DNA of 64,000 nt from Aurelia coerulea (GCA_039566865.1 CM076948.1:23943001-24007000), one strand, 5' to 3'. Shown: positions 12,219-23,140, counted from the stretch's first letter. Notes: a model not told the origin generated them from the letters alone. Numbers and translations: made by a program.

Positions 12219-13009
12219 AATTTATGTTTCAGTTGGTGTTTATGATGTTATTGCAAACTTTGATATGAGTGTTGACGCAGTGAAAAAATCCCTTAGAAAT
12301 TGCGAAGTAGCACAAAAACATTTCACATAAAAACATTGGTTTACTTTGACAGCACCAGAATATAGTTGCAGAAAATAACAAGAAATGAGCCTCAAAACTT
12401 TCAACAAACAAATTTAGGAGTAAAGGGCAGTCCAACAATGAGAAGAAAGAGATTTTCAGAGGCTGAAAGTTATTGACCTAGCAAATTTCAACTATTTGAT
12501 TACTATCATTTTCATGAACTTTGAAGTCAATTTCCCGGAAATGCGATTTTCGTGAAATCTGTGTAATGGATATATTTGTAATTTCCAAACCATTAGAGAT
12601 ATTTAAATGAAATTTGGTCAAAATGTTCGCGGAAGATGGGGCTTCAAAAGGAATTTCTGCTTTTACAATCGGCTAAGCACAAGGGGATTAAGACCCTGAT
12701 GTCTACATTTTTTCCATCAAAATTTAATCATACAAATGGGGATGGCAGGACGATTCGCGACTCTCATGGAATGCTAGGACAATACCTTGCAAATCAAAAT
12801 TGTTTCGGGGGTGAGGGGTTGTTTATACCTAATCGCTATGGTTGGAGCTGCGGATTGTCAAGAAATGGCCTAAGTGTTCCAAGGACTTTTGGCAGGCATT
12901 GTACATACTTGCATGAAGTCCAGCTAATTTCAATGAGATAACTTTAATCAGTAGAGAATGAAAAGTACTTTTCCGTGTACCATTTTTTGCAAAATTTCAG
13001 CTATTTTTG
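12219..13009. other. Intergenic, no gene recognised
   Basis: A plus-strand frame at 12636-12941 (101 codons) begins at an ATG, but no domain, signal peptide or membrane segment is recognisable. It stays unannotated. No repeats seen. Confidence 0.4.
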
Positions 13010-13023
13010 GTTGCTATGGCAAC
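13010..13023. promoter_or_regulatory. X-box-like RFX site
   Basis: GTTGCTATGGCAAC is a near-perfect inverted repeat (GTTGCy-AT-GGCAAC) and fits the consensus bound by RFX factors, which drive cilia genes in animals. No gene is identified immediately next to it, so function is inference; it could be a chance match. Confidence 0.3.
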
Positions 13024-13139
13024 ATGAAAGGTGCCAGTTTGAATTTCTCAGTCCAAAAATCTTACAGTCATGCCTATGTACCATCTCAACTTGGTTATAT
13101 ACCCATATTCATAGTAATTCTATGACCGGGATGATGTTA

Positions 13140-13533
13140 CCTTAAGCCCCCAGGAGGCCTATTTAATTTCGGACCCTCCACAGGGGGGCATATTAGAGAG
13201 GGGCCTTATTATAGAGGGGGCTTATTCACAAAATCAAATGACAGGATACAGATGACAGCTTTTTAGATCATTTACACCGTATTTTGCGGATTCAACATAC
13301 TATTTTACGAGTCAAATACATAAATTCGGCACAGTTTTATCTCAAACCACATCAGAACTACCATGCAAGCTTTTCTAGGTCAATAAATGGGAACTCTTTG
13401 GTAGCCACTAGAATTTGATATAACAGGGGGGGGCTTAATACAGAGGTGGCTTATTTAGAATTTGGCTCAGAGGGGAGGGGCTTATTAGAGAGGAGGGCTT
13501 AACAGAGAGGGGGGCTTAATACAGCTTTTACGG
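13140..13533. mobile_element. TA-flanked element rich in GGGGGCTTATT repeats
   Basis: Left end CCTTAAGCCCCC and right end GGGGGGCTTAATACAGCTTT followed by TACGG sit between TA dinucleotides (13138-13139, 13534-13535). The two ends mirror each other after allowing a ~12-bp deletion on the left. Short G-rich words of the type GAGAGGGGCTTATTA repeat near both termini. No coding capacity. Confidence 0.55.
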
Positions 13534-13933
13534 TAAGTATACAGTTAAGTTTTCAGGGTAATAGTTTATAAAAAGTGGAAAGAGCAATGCAAAATGAAAA
13601 GAGAAAAGGAAAAATAGATGCCGTGTAGAGGGTGTGTACTAAGTTTGCAAAATAGAAAGCACAGCAGGGATATAATTCTAAGCAAAACAACTGTTGATCG
13701 TTCTCGCATCGGCTCCCTCATGCTTTAAATTTTCAAATAAATACAACAGAGCCCCTTGGAGAGTGGAATACGCCACAAACTGATTGCATTGATTTTTAAC
13801 GCTAAATAGCTCTTCTTAACAAAGTATCAACATTATGCCTTGGTGCTCAAAGATACTCCCAAATTATACTTATGTCCCTCTTCACCATTGTTCTTTTGAG
13901 ACCGATGTATTATGGAATAAAAAAATATGTATA

Positions 13934-14946
13934 CCGGGTGTCCCAAAAAAAGTTGCGACGTTTGATTGAGCACAGAGAAAAGTCTATTTAATCTGGCAAT
14001 TTCTATTTATTCTAGCTACGTGCTAGATATTTCAACTTACAGTTTGGCATATCGTAGGAAGAAATTAGTAATCTGAAAATGGAGTTATGAGCTCTAACAT
14101 TTCACTTTCATGTTCAAGGCAAAACCAGAGAGATTATTACGGCTTCCAGCTTCGTTATGGTGGGGACTCCCTCGACGAGCAACACAAAAATTGAGTTGAC
14201 AATTCGTTCATTACCTTGACTTCCCGAGCGGGCAGAAATTTTATTCACAAGAGAAAGCGTTGTTTGTACTTGAACGGAATTTAGATTTAAATAATTTTTG
14301 ATTGTTTTAATTAGCCTAAAGTGCGAAGAATAGAGACAAATAGTCTCGGGACAACTGTTTGCTGCTGTTATTGTTGCCTTGTGCCAACTGGGAATTTCAA
14401 AAGGGAATCTTTACTGTTTCACGGTTTCACGGCACGGAGTAGAATAGACTGTCTTTTCTTAACTAAAGAATAGTTTCAATTGCTTTTTCGACCTACCATA
14501 TTATGCAATAATGCATTTTTGTGTGTTCGTCCAGTCCGAATTGAGTGCGTGGCAAGGTATGAACGTAGTATTTTCCCCCTGAGACCTATTAGATTCGATT
14601 TTCAGACCTTTACTTCAAATATGCTCAATGAGCGGAACTCTTGCACGTCGTCAAGGCAATGAAACAAAGTGTCAACCCAGTTTTTGTGTTGCTCATCCGG
14701 AGATTCCCCCTCCACCACGATGATGCAGAATGGCTCGCGTACTAATCTCTCTGGTTTTGCCTTCAACATGAAGATGCGATGTTAGGACTAATAACTCCAT
14801 CTTCAGAATACTGATTTCTTCCTACAATATGCCAAACTGTTAGTTGAAATGTCCAGTATGTACATAAAATGAATAGAAATTGCCAGATAACGAACTTTTT
14901 TGTCTGCGTTCAATCAAACGCCGGAACTTTTTTTTGGGACACCCGG
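13934..14946. mobile_element. Tc1/mariner-like foldback element, 1013 bp
   Basis: Ends CCGGGTGTCCCAAAAAAA and mirrored TTTTTTTTGGGACACCCGG are flanked by TA (13932-13933, 14947-14948). The arms pair for ~300 bp: both carry TTTGATTGA, TCTGGCAATTTCTATT, CAGTTTGGCATAT, GGAAGAAAT and GGCAAAACCAGAGAGATTA. There is no transposase frame, so mobilisation would have to be in trans. Confidence 0.88.
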
Positions 14947-15076
14947 TATATATATTTCATCCCTTTGTCACCGGCGCACTAAATTCAACTGTCCATACAC
15001 CTGAATGACAAATACGACGGCGGGCCAGCGCGGCGCCGTAGGCGACGCGCGGCAAGCCTAGTATTAATGAATAAGG

Positions 15077-15596
15077 GATCGTTCACTATATAGCCAGGGG
15101 TCGGTACCGAAGAGAAATTAATTTCATAAAGAAATTATCTTTTACCCAACTGCAAGAATATAAAAAAAATTTCACCCAACCCCACCACATCATATAAAAA
15201 AACTTTACCCAACTTTAGGCCAGATCTTGAAGTTGAAGAAATGTTTGACAGGCCTAAAGACTCCTTTGAAACAACCATTATTTCAATTTCATATCTTAAA
15301 AAGATTGGCGGATTGGCATAAAACTCTGATGATAATATTCCTGCTGCTAATATTGCTGAAAAAGACTCCATATCAGAAAACTTTTCATTGAGCGATTCCA
15401 GTGATAATAACTGAGAGCTGACATTTCAAACCGCCTTGTTATATTTTGATAATTGCATCATGAAAAATTTTTACCCAGCATTTTTTTTGTAAAGAATGTT
15501 TTTACCAAACCTTTTTAGTGTGGGAAATTTTATTTAGCCAACCAATTTCTCTTCGGTACCAACCTTGACTAAATAAACCCCTGACTAAATAACGAA
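15077..15596. mobile_element. Inverted-repeat element with GGTACCGAAGAGAAATT arms
   Basis: CGTTCACTATATAGCCAGGGG followed by GGTACCGAAGAGAAATTA is mirrored on the right by AATTTCTCTTCGGTACC, then CCCCTGACTAAATAACGAACG. The right copy holds ~17 extra bases between the two blocks. TTTACCCAAC words repeat inside. No confident TSD. Confidence 0.6.
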
Positions 15597-15601
15597 CGTT
15601 T

Positions 15602-16100
15602 CATTTTCATTTTCATTTTTTTTACACGGTAGCCCCGTCAATCGAGAGTATTGCTTTACAGGGGGCCGTTCCAAACTTTACAATATTACTAAAAATTACT
15701 AAAAAATTACCTATATTTACAAATAAACAAATAAATGAAAAATAATGGAGTTAGCCTGGAGAGAGGCAAATTACTCTTCAGCCTACTTTTAAAAATGCTA
15801 AGAGAGGGTGCTTGTTGACATCCAAAGGCAATTCACTCCAAGTCTTTGCACCCCGGAAAGATATCGCTTTCTCCTTTCCGCCCATTGCAAGTTTTCATCC
15901 TTCGAACAAGGACATCAGCAATGGCATTCCGCACATTCATACTTACTGATATCACGCGCAGAGTTTTTCTTGAAAAGGTTTGAAAGATAGCCGGGTGCAA
16001 GAACTGACAATGCTTTGTATGTAATAGTAGCTGTCTCGCATTTTATCATTTCCGAAACGTAACTGTTGGCCAATCGTTGGTCAACGGTCCCTAAGATAAG
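15602..16100 (-). mobile_element. 3' fragment of a non-LTR retrotransposon (RT C-terminus)
   Basis: On the minus strand a frame reads TITYKALSVLAPGYLSNLF, and about 50 residues on, with apparent damage between, AISFRGAKTWSELPLD and then a stop. This order (YKxLxxLAPxYLxxL followed by FRGAxxWxxLP) is the conserved end of the ORF2 protein in LINE-like elements. A 3' UTR and an AAAATGAAAATG-type tail follow at 15602-15630. The 5' extent beyond ~16100 is uncertain. It is a truncated relic without endonuclease or RT catalytic core. Confidence 0.8.
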
Positions 16101-16583
16101 ACGACTTATGTACTCGTACGCTTTTGAGAAAGTGATAGCCCAGTTTGTACAATATGGCTTTATGGCCTAAGAGACAGTTCTTTGAACGAAAGGGGAAGGA
16201 AATTCATGTTCTTTGGATAGTGTTGAAATCTACTAGCGAAATAATGAAATTCTTCGTGGTCAAAACCTAACCATGTTTCACTATTTTCATTCACAATTCT
16301 AATCAGCACGGGTTAAAAATAGAAAGTATTAACCATGGCTTTCTCGTGGGATTATCAATCCCAACCATATCGTATCTCATTTCTGAAACGGTTGCGGAAT
16401 CAGAAACCCTGACCAGACAGCATATGCGTAGTGTCCTGGGCGGTGGGGACTCTGGGGAGGAATCAGTTGTGGTAGCAACTGCCTTCGCTGTGGTTCTCTC
16501 GTCCGGGGTGCCTGTTGTTCGGCATAATGCGCCTATGCTGGCCTGACATCCAATGTGCAACAGATTCTAGTATTTATCATTAA
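16101..16583. other. Intergenic or diverged retroelement flank
   Basis: May include further decayed LINE sequence. A plus-strand frame (16346-16546) and a minus-strand frame overlap here without recognisable domains. Confidence 0.3.
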
Positions 16584-16839
16584 AGGCATTGAGTCCGCAT
16601 AAATAGCGCGCTGATGACCAATATCAAATTCTTTTCAATCATCAAACGAAAGTTGTGATTTAATCGCTATTTAAATTAAACCAAAGAAATTTCCGAGGAT
16701 AATACAAGGATTAAGAAGCCTTTGGTCTCCACTGCTAATGACTTTGGCCCTATTATGCGATAACAAAGGGCCGTCAGCAGTTTGTCAGCAAAATTCAGGA
16801 TAGCGTTAACGCTCAGCTGTTTATATGGACTCAATGCCT
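16584..16839. mobile_element. piggyBac-like MITE, TTAA-flanked, 256 bp
   Basis: TIRs AGGCATTGAGTCCGCATAAA / TTTATATGGACTCAATGCCT lie between TTAA tetranucleotides (16580-16583 and 16840-16843). The right half (TAATGACTTTGG..TGCGATAACAAAGGG..GTCAGCAGTTTGTCAGC) is shared with the foldback at 34346. The TTAA target suggests piggyBac; this is inference from the target alone. Confidence 0.75.
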
Positions 16840-16879
16840 TTAATTAATCGTATTCGTAGCTTTTGTAGTTGTTAACTTA

Positions 16880-17330
16880 AGCCTGGTTTCCATTAAATCG
16901 CAAAGTGTCGCAAGTGTCGCATGTGTCGCAGAAGTTTGGTTCTGCAACACATTGCGACGAATGGAAACTGCTGTACTAAAATGCTGCGACCGTCTGCGAC
17001 ACTCTGCGATCGGTGTCGCAGAGATAGAAAATTTTCTATCTCTGCGACACTTTGCGACACTCTGCGACACTCTGCGATCAATGGAAACACCTGTCCTAAA
17101 GTTCTGCGACCAATTGCGATCCCAGAACAAAAGAGTCTCGTGATGTTGATCTGTTTCCAAAATTCCCGCCTTATTGTCTTTAAACATGGCACCGAAATTC
17201 TGCAACACTCTGCGACCAATGGAAACGTCCTGTCGCAGAGAGTCGCAGAGTTCAGTAAACCAAAATTCTGCGACACTCTGCGACACTCTGCGACACTTGC
17301 GACACTTTGCGATTTAATGGAAACCAGGCT
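16880..17330. mobile_element. MITE with arms built from TGCGACACT repeats
   Basis: Ends AGCCTGGTTTCCATTAAATC and mirrored GATTTAATGGAAACCAGGCT are flanked by TTA (16877-16879, 17331-17333). Both arms, and much of the middle, are iterations of a TGCGACACT/TGTCGCAGA word of about 9-11 bp. A repeated AATGGAAAC word also occurs in the interior. A 3-bp TTA target suggests a Harbinger-type element. Overlapping frames on both strands encode repeated short peptides and are artefacts. Confidence 0.82.
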
Positions 17331-17333
17331 TTA

Positions 17334-17720
17334 ATTTTCAATCTATTGCATGTCTTTATGTCAATGGCCACGGGGATAGTCATTGTCTTTTGCTACCTGT
17401 GGTATCGTCCCTGTAATGTTGTATAATCGTACAGTAATTAGAAAAGTATAGTAGGATGTAAATGTAACATGTATTGTAATATTTTAGATGAATAAAGAAA
17501 AAAACGGTCGCGGACTCGATTAGGCCTATTCTACTTCTGCGATCCCAGCGCTTGGCGCTAAAAACCGCAACTTCACCTTCACCTTCACCAACGGTCCTTC
17601 ATCGGAAACCAATAGAAAAGTCAAGAAAAATCATCATACCTTTTGACTATGGTTGAAAAACCTCTATTTTTTCTCCACCTTATGCTAGCCGTTGCACAGG
17701 AGCAGTTTGTGCTGATCTGA
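17334..17720. other. Intergenic
   Basis: AT-rich sequence with no gene recognised. A CTTCACCTTCACCTTCACC short repeat occurs near 17569-17587. Confidence 0.4.
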
Positions 17721-18520
17721 ACCACACACAAAACAGAGGAAGATGATGTCCCTGACCTCGAAGTAGAAGATCAAAAATTATGCAGAGTTCAAAAAACAAA
17801 ATATCTAGGTGTCATAATAGACGAAAGCATGAATTGGGAAGAACAACTCAAAACCGTAAAGCGAAAGATAAAAAACGGTTTAGGGGCGATGTTTAAACTC
17901 AAAAACATCCTTTCCCAGAAACAATTGGCAACTGTTTATCGAGCATTAATTGAAAGCCATCTGAGATATTGCAGTGTCATTTGGGGATGTCTGTCAAACA
18001 CAAAACTGGAATCCCTACAGAGGTTGCAAAACAGGGCACGCAGACTAATCGAATGCGCAAGGCACAAAGATGGCTGGGTATGTGATTGGCTCGATGTACG
18101 CAATCTAATAAAATATGACAGGCTAATTACTACATACAAAATTAACAATGGACTCTGCCCAGAGAACCTCAAAAATAAATTCACTCCTAGGTCGAATATT
18201 TCGAGTTATAACACAAGAAAAATTGATGATTTCGAAATTCCTCGGCTTCGTCTTGAATACTGCAAAAAGTCTTTTGGATACCAGGGAGCAAGTACCTGGA
18301 ACGAGATCCCGAAGCATATACGAGACTCTGCAACATTGAGCTCCTTTAAAGTAAGATTAAGGGAGTTCTTGAGGTAGAGCGACGCAAACACAACCCCTTG
18401 GAAGAGCAGCTTTATTTTTTTTGTTTAGATTAATATTCATATTTACTTTGAAGTGCTGATAGGGTATTGTGTCTAAATAAGAATAAAATGAAAAATAAAA
18501 TGAAATGAAAATGAAACATC
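17721..18520 (+). mobile_element. 3' fragment of a non-LTR retrotransposon (RT C-terminal region)
   Basis: From just after an in-frame TGA at ~17718 to the stop at 18377, one open frame reads KYLGVIIDESMNW, then YRALIESHLRYCSVIWG, RLQNRARRLI, YKINNGLCPENL and FGYQGASTWNEIPKHIRD. These are the thumb and post-RT blocks of LINE-like ORF2 proteins. The RT catalytic YxDD block and the endonuclease are absent, so this is a 5'-truncated copy. The 3' UTR ends in an AATAAAATGAAAA-type simple tail near 18480-18520, as in the copies at 15602 and 39316. Confidence 0.88.
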
Positions 18521-18665
18521 CCACAGGCGCTAGAACAAAGAAACAATTGGCATAAGACAAGTGAAATCAAGTTTGAAGGAATTTTACTGTTAAAATTGTT
18601 CACAATTTAAAGTTAGTTGACGGAGATAAACAGGGGTGGAAAAAGTGCATGAAGCCGCGATACAG

Positions 18666-18722
18666 TAGCCTGCGTGCAGACATTACCTACGTTTTCCTTG
18701 GGTATAGTCTGCACGCAGGCTA
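18666..18722. mobile_element. Short hairpin repeat TAGCCTGCGTGCAGAC
   Basis: TAGCCTGCGTGCAGAC and its exact reverse complement GTCTGCACGCAGGCTA flank a ~24-bp spacer. The same terminal word forms a longer hairpin at 29142 and occurs alone near 19803. Its right tip was the target of the CACGGGG insertion at 18727. Confidence 0.75.
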
Positions 18723-18726
18723 CGAA

Positions 18727-19034
18727 CACGGGGGCGGGGGGGGGGGAGGTTCTTCCATAGTAAAGGTACCTGGGGATGTGCCGAGACGAAGGGTATACCT
18801 TTTGGGACTTCTAGTCTAGCCAAGGGTATACTTTCTTGCAATTTTGGCCGAGCAACGGTCTAGCCAAGGGTATCATTTTTGACAATATTGGTTTAGCGAA
18901 CGGTCATGATATCATATTTAGTACAAATTTGACAATATTGGTCCAGGAATAATGGTACTACCATTTTGAATATGGTCGCGGCAGACCCCTACTCAACATT
19001 TGGCAAAGAAACCCCCCCCCCCCCCCCCCCCGGG
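18727..19034. mobile_element. hAT-like CACGGGG element, copy 1
   Basis: A G-tract after CACGGGGG on the left is mirrored by a long C-tract ending CCGGG on the right. The TSD GCTACGAA is exact (18719-18726 and 19035-19042). The interior carries the family words TTCTTCCATAGTAAAGGTAC, repeated CTAGCCAAGGGTAT, and GCGGCAGACCCCTAC near the right end. Confidence 0.9.
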
Positions 19035-19061
19035 GCTACGAAGCAGCTTCGCGGGAGGTTT

Positions 19062-19255
19062 GTTTGTCTTGAACGAAGATAAGGAAAAGAAAAGATTAAG
19101 CTGAATGACGGAAGAAAAACGGACAGAAACGAGGATGGGAGGAAAGAGAAAATGACAAGAAAGGGCAGGGAAGGAATATGGGGAGTAGGAATGGGGGATT
19201 GAAAATGTAAAGAGGAAAGCAGGGAAGAAGGAAAGATAGAACAAAGGAATAGAGC
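19062..19255 (+). repeat. Purine-rich tract
   Basis: About 190 bp of almost only A and G on the plus strand with few interruptions (GGAAAGAGAAAATGACAAGA and similar). Such tracts can form triplex structures; here only base composition is seen. The minus-strand frame over it is low complexity. Confidence 0.6.
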
Positions 19256-19905
19256 AATGTTTGGTTGTGTTCTTTTGCAGCTTTTACTGCTCATATGCGT
19301 TGTGCAGTAGTTCAATAGTGCTTTGAACTCTGGCACTAGAAATATTGATAATTTAGGTTGAAGTTGCTTCGCAGGAATGTAAATATTCTTTCCACCACTG
19401 GAGATAAATAGCTAACTCAAGAGGTGCATATGGAAGTCTGAAATTAGCCTATTGTATTAGCGCAGCATAAACATTACTTTGTTATAATTCTATTTTGGGG
19501 ATTTTTATATCTGGTTATTTTCAGAATTACAGCATTTTTCTTTTTTAATGGAAGAATTCATGAATAATTTCTGAGGCTGAGGCTGCACGCATGACACCCA
19601 TAGCAGTTCCTGACATCCAATCCAACCAATACACTTACCACTTGCGGTAATCAAAGATGCGATTAACGGCAAAAGCTGTTTTCTTTGAGTACTCTTAAGG
19701 TGAGCCACTCAAATCTATTGCTAAGTGGGTTTTAGTCAGAGTAGGTACTCGGCTTCTAGACATTACGCATGTCGTCAAAGGAGCCGGGATTTCATAGAAC
19801 AAGCCTGCGTGCAGACTCTCACGCAAAAATTGAATTCTCGCAGGCCACATAGAACCAGCATCGGGGGAAAACGTACTTTTACGTGTCCTTTTTATAAGAA
19901 ACTAA
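19256..19905. other. Intergenic
   Basis: No gene recognised. A lone AGCCTGCGTGCAGACTCTC word at 19803 is one end of the hairpin repeat family at 18666 and 29142. Confidence 0.4.
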
Positions 19906-20315
19906 GGCCCAGTTTAAACACCGTATTTGTGTTTTGTTGAATTTCATAGATGCTGTTGTAAATGTCTAAGTGTCAATGAAATTCGACATGAAAACGATGC
20001 TTAAATCGCCAACCTTTTTAAATTGTTAAAACGGCAGGAGTTCACAAGTTCTGTCGTTTAAACGGCAGAAATACGACTTGATTTAAACATCGTCTTTCTA
20101 TCGCGTTTAATTAATCAATTCTACCTGGGCCATTGTCTGCGTTTTGTACGTGTGATCGGCCACTTCGCTGCTTTTGAAAAAATGGCCATGATAACTATTT
20201 TATTTTCAATCCTACAAGGCAATAGACAATTTTCAAATAAGATTTTTAAGCACGGCAGATTCTGCCTCTTATAGGTTCGATTCGACATGGCAAAAAACGC
20301 TACTTAAACTAGGCC
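19906..20315. mobile_element. Harbinger-like MITE, 410 bp
   Basis: TIR GGCCCAGTTTAA..AC pairs with ..TTAAACTAGGCC, and TAA is duplicated on both sides (19903-19905, 20316-20318). A 3-bp TAA target is typical of PIF/Harbinger. No coding capacity. Confidence 0.75.
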
Positions 20316-20490
20316 TAAAACTTTCAGCCAGTACCGAAAGGTTCCTGAAATTTTCTCAAATAATTATCTCCCCGTACTGGAATTTCTTAATTCTTTAGCG
20401 ATCTGAGAGTTGAGTTTCTTAAAAAACAGTTTCTTATAAAATAGTTGCACAAGATATCTCTTTCTTTATCAAAATAATAAATCATCAAAA

Positions 20491-20758
20491 ACACTCTTTT
20501 TTATAAGTATACCATACATTTTGTTCAGCCTCCATATTCTTATATTATCTTATTCTCATCTTATATTATCTAGTATTCTTATCCTTTTCAAATATGTTTT
20601 GATTCCCCGTTGTGAACATCGCAAAACAGGCAACTGCTGAAAAATGAGACACAGATATGCGAGCTGAGACTGAGCAATATTCTTATAATACTCTTAAAAA
20701 TTGGATAAGTCTAAGCCTGAATATTCTTATAAACATTATTCTTATAAAAAAAGAGTGT
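20491..20758. mobile_element. Small element with ACACTCTTTTTTATAAG ends
   Basis: ACACTCTTTTTTATAAG is mirrored by CTTATAAAAAAAGAGTGT. Related ends occur at 26754-27157. The interior is AT-rich with repeated ATTCTTATA words. Confidence 0.6.
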
Positions 20759-21290
20759 ATCGGAGATATCAATTTGAAATGCTAACAGTCTTAATCATAT
20801 CACAGACTGAAGATTACACAAAAATATTTATAGAAAATAATACAGTAAACAGAGAACTATAAAGCTCGTTTTCAACAGCGTTGTCTATCGAAACTGTGAC
20901 ATAAATATCTCGGTACTGCGTAGATTAAAATCCTTATTAAAAGAAAGAACGTGATCCTAAGTCGCCCATTAAGCTAGTGTATATTATAGATTTCTTGGTG
21001 TTTTTTGGAGCGAAGAAAAGCATAGTCAAACAACAATTTCAATATTAATATCTAATCCATTTTATTTGAATTCCTGAAATTAATACTTTATTGGATATTT
21101 CCCAGATGTACATCATCATCATTCTCTCGTTCTAACTAGCTTCACCACACAACGACCCTCAAGTTACGCTTATCCCATTTAAGTGAATTGATGTTGTTTT
21201 TGTTGTTATCTCCATCAATCTATCAATAATAATAACTACGAACGTGTAATTAGTCTACGTTCTAGCCTTGGTGCAGCCATTAGATACTGA

Positions 21291-21663
21291 GGTACCGTTT
21301 ACACGAGATCGGATCCAAAGGATCTGTACTCAAATTGTACCGGATAGGCCTTGCGATTACACGGGACTCGACGGATCCGAACTCATTTGGATCTGCTATC
21401 CGTACCCAAATGGGATCACTTGTTTGGATCCGATCCCGAACGGGTGGGATCGGATCCAAACGGGTACGGATCGAAAGAGAGGCCTAGCGAACAATGCAAC
21501 ATTGTTGAATGCGCGTGCGCAGCATTCTGGATCTGCCTTGGATCCGTTCTCGTGTAAACGCGAACAGTTCTGGATATGATCCCGTGTAAACGCCCCTTCG
21601 AAAAGTGGATCGGATCCAAATGGATCCGATATAATGTGAATCCGATCTCGTGTAAATGGGGCC
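21291..21663. mobile_element. GGATCC-rich MITE, TGA-flanked
   Basis: Ends GGTACCGTTTACACGAGATC and mirrored GATCTCGTGTAAATGGGGCC are flanked by TGA (21288-21290, 21664-21666). The word GGATCC or a one-base variant recurs many times throughout. The 3-bp target and the GG start suggest a Harbinger relative. Frames on both strands encode Asp-Pro-rich peptides because of the GGATCC repeats and are not genes. Confidence 0.72.
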
Positions 21664-21788
21664 TGAAACTACGCGTTTTTAGATAAGAAACTGGTTTATA
21701 AGAAACTAATGTATCTTGTTTATAAGAAACTGCTAAAAAAACTCAACTCTCAGATCGCAAAATACGACACTTAAGAAACTCCAGTACG

Positions 21789-22208
21789 AGGAAAATATAA
21801 CGTAAGAAGCTATCTTAATAAAGGAAATCCTCAGCACCATTTTTTATTCACACCTGCAAGGATAGCACTGGAAGAAGCGGAACTAACTGTTAGAATGCCT
21901 AGAGGTCGACGCAAAACCACTTAGTTGAAATGTGGAGAAGAACAGTTGTCAAAATTTAATATCACATGAGGGGTCTTTGCAACCAGCATACCTAATTCTG
22001 TACGAAACAGCCAGGCAATAGCTTTAGCAGCATTATGGTAATACTTTTCAATTGTTTGGCAATTCTCAGATTTTTGTAGTAATTTTTACCAAAATAAACT
22101 AATTAGCTCCAACTTCCAGTATTTTAGCAGCACAATAAACATAACCTAAGCAGTACAAAGAATCACGTGCTGCTGTTGTATTCTTAAATTACTTATACCT
22201 TCGAAGTA
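21789..22208. other. Intergenic, nothing recognised
   Basis: AT-rich; no open frame or inverted repeat of note. Confidence 0.4.
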
Positions 22209-22717
22209 CCGGGCGTAAAATTTGATTACATGACCGATCTTCAATTTTATTGTTGTGCCAAGTGGATCAAGGACCAAATTATTTTCCCAGACATAGCTGA
22301 TCTTGTAATTGGTTTAAAATTAACAAATTTAGCTCTTTTTAGGGCTACCTGGTTTTGAATCATACTGCAAAAAAGCATTTATGCTTGCCAGATCAATTTC
22401 TTTGTGCATGTAAAGCTTCTAGTTTGGTAATAAATGACAGAAAGAAATGCACAGTATCATTGGAGACTTCAATGACGATGAAAAATCTGAAAATTTTGAC
22501 TGTTAGGCAAGATTGAGTATTTTGCTTAAAAAGTATAGCTCAAAATAAGGTTTTTCAATGTGTAAGTTTTCTACTTTGTTGCATCAAAAGCAAACATCTT
22601 AGCATCTATAAAAATGTTTGGGTATTTGACAAAACAAGTCAAAAAGAAAATTTTATCAAAAATTTGACAATTAATTTTTGGTGGTTTTTTAAACAGGAGT
22701 ACTTTTGGGACACCCGG
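22209..22717. mobile_element. Tc1/mariner-like element, CCGGG ends, 509 bp
   Basis: Left CCGGGCGTAAAA and right TTTTGGGACACCCGG lie between TA dinucleotides (22207-22208, 22718-22719). Part of the interior (CCAGACATAGCTGATCTTGT, GGGCTACCTGGTTTTGAA) recurs in inverted orientation at 27.36-27.70 kb. No transposase frame. Confidence 0.7.
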
Positions 22718-23140
22718 TAGCATGGCTAAAGTATGGCCATATTACTACTTAGCTTAGCACTATTGTTTCGTACAGGTTACACGTTAGACTGATTGCAAGT
22801 TCGTAGTTATTGCTATTGATAGGCTGATGGACGATTGTCAGCTCAATCGTCAGATAATAAAACGCCTCAAAATTCAAGTTTTGAGTGACATTAGCAATGA
22901 ACAAAAGCCACAAGTATTCGCATGAATGTTTCTTTAATCTAAGAATTAACAAACCTTTCAGTTTCAACAGGAATTTCCTCATTTTGAAGGCGATCTTAAT
23001 CTAGCAATAGTGCACGCCAACACGCCACAGCTCCTGAAATTTTCCAACTACCGAAAAGAGGCCATTAACCTCGTTTCAAAGGGAATAGAAAAATCTGTGC
23101 GCCCATTGTTTATTTTCGTTCCACTCTTTGGTGTGAAAGT
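22718..23140. other. Intergenic, nothing recognised
   Basis: The minus-strand frame at 22749-22982 has no recognisable domain. Confidence 0.35.

Larger units (their letters stand above)
20373..21788. mobile_element. Long inverted-repeat element with nested insertions
   Basis: CGTACTGGAATTTCTTAA at the left mirrors TTAAGAAACTCCAGTACG at the right. Just inside, both ends carry GATCTGAGAGTTGAGTTTCT or its complement. The TAAGAAACT word repeats inside the right end. The interior contains a smaller inverted-repeat element (20491-20758) and a GGATCC-rich element (21291-21663). The rest is AT-rich without an open frame. No clear TSD. Confidence 0.6.

Noticed and set aside
12636..12941. 101-codon ATG frame
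   Set aside because: No domain, signal, membrane segment or paralogue in the window; length is within chance expectation.
16840..17334. Overlapping frames of 127-148 codons on both strands
   Set aside because: They are produced by TGCGACACT repeats that lack stop codons in several frames; the inverted-repeat boundaries explain the segment.
20266..20290. GGTTCGATTC word resembling a tRNA T-arm
   Set aside because: No matching D-arm, anticodon stem or acceptor stem around it; it lies inside a Harbinger-like MITE.
21268..21619. Asp/Pro-rich open frames
   Set aside because: They arise from GGATCC iterations in an inverted-repeat element and appear on both strands.
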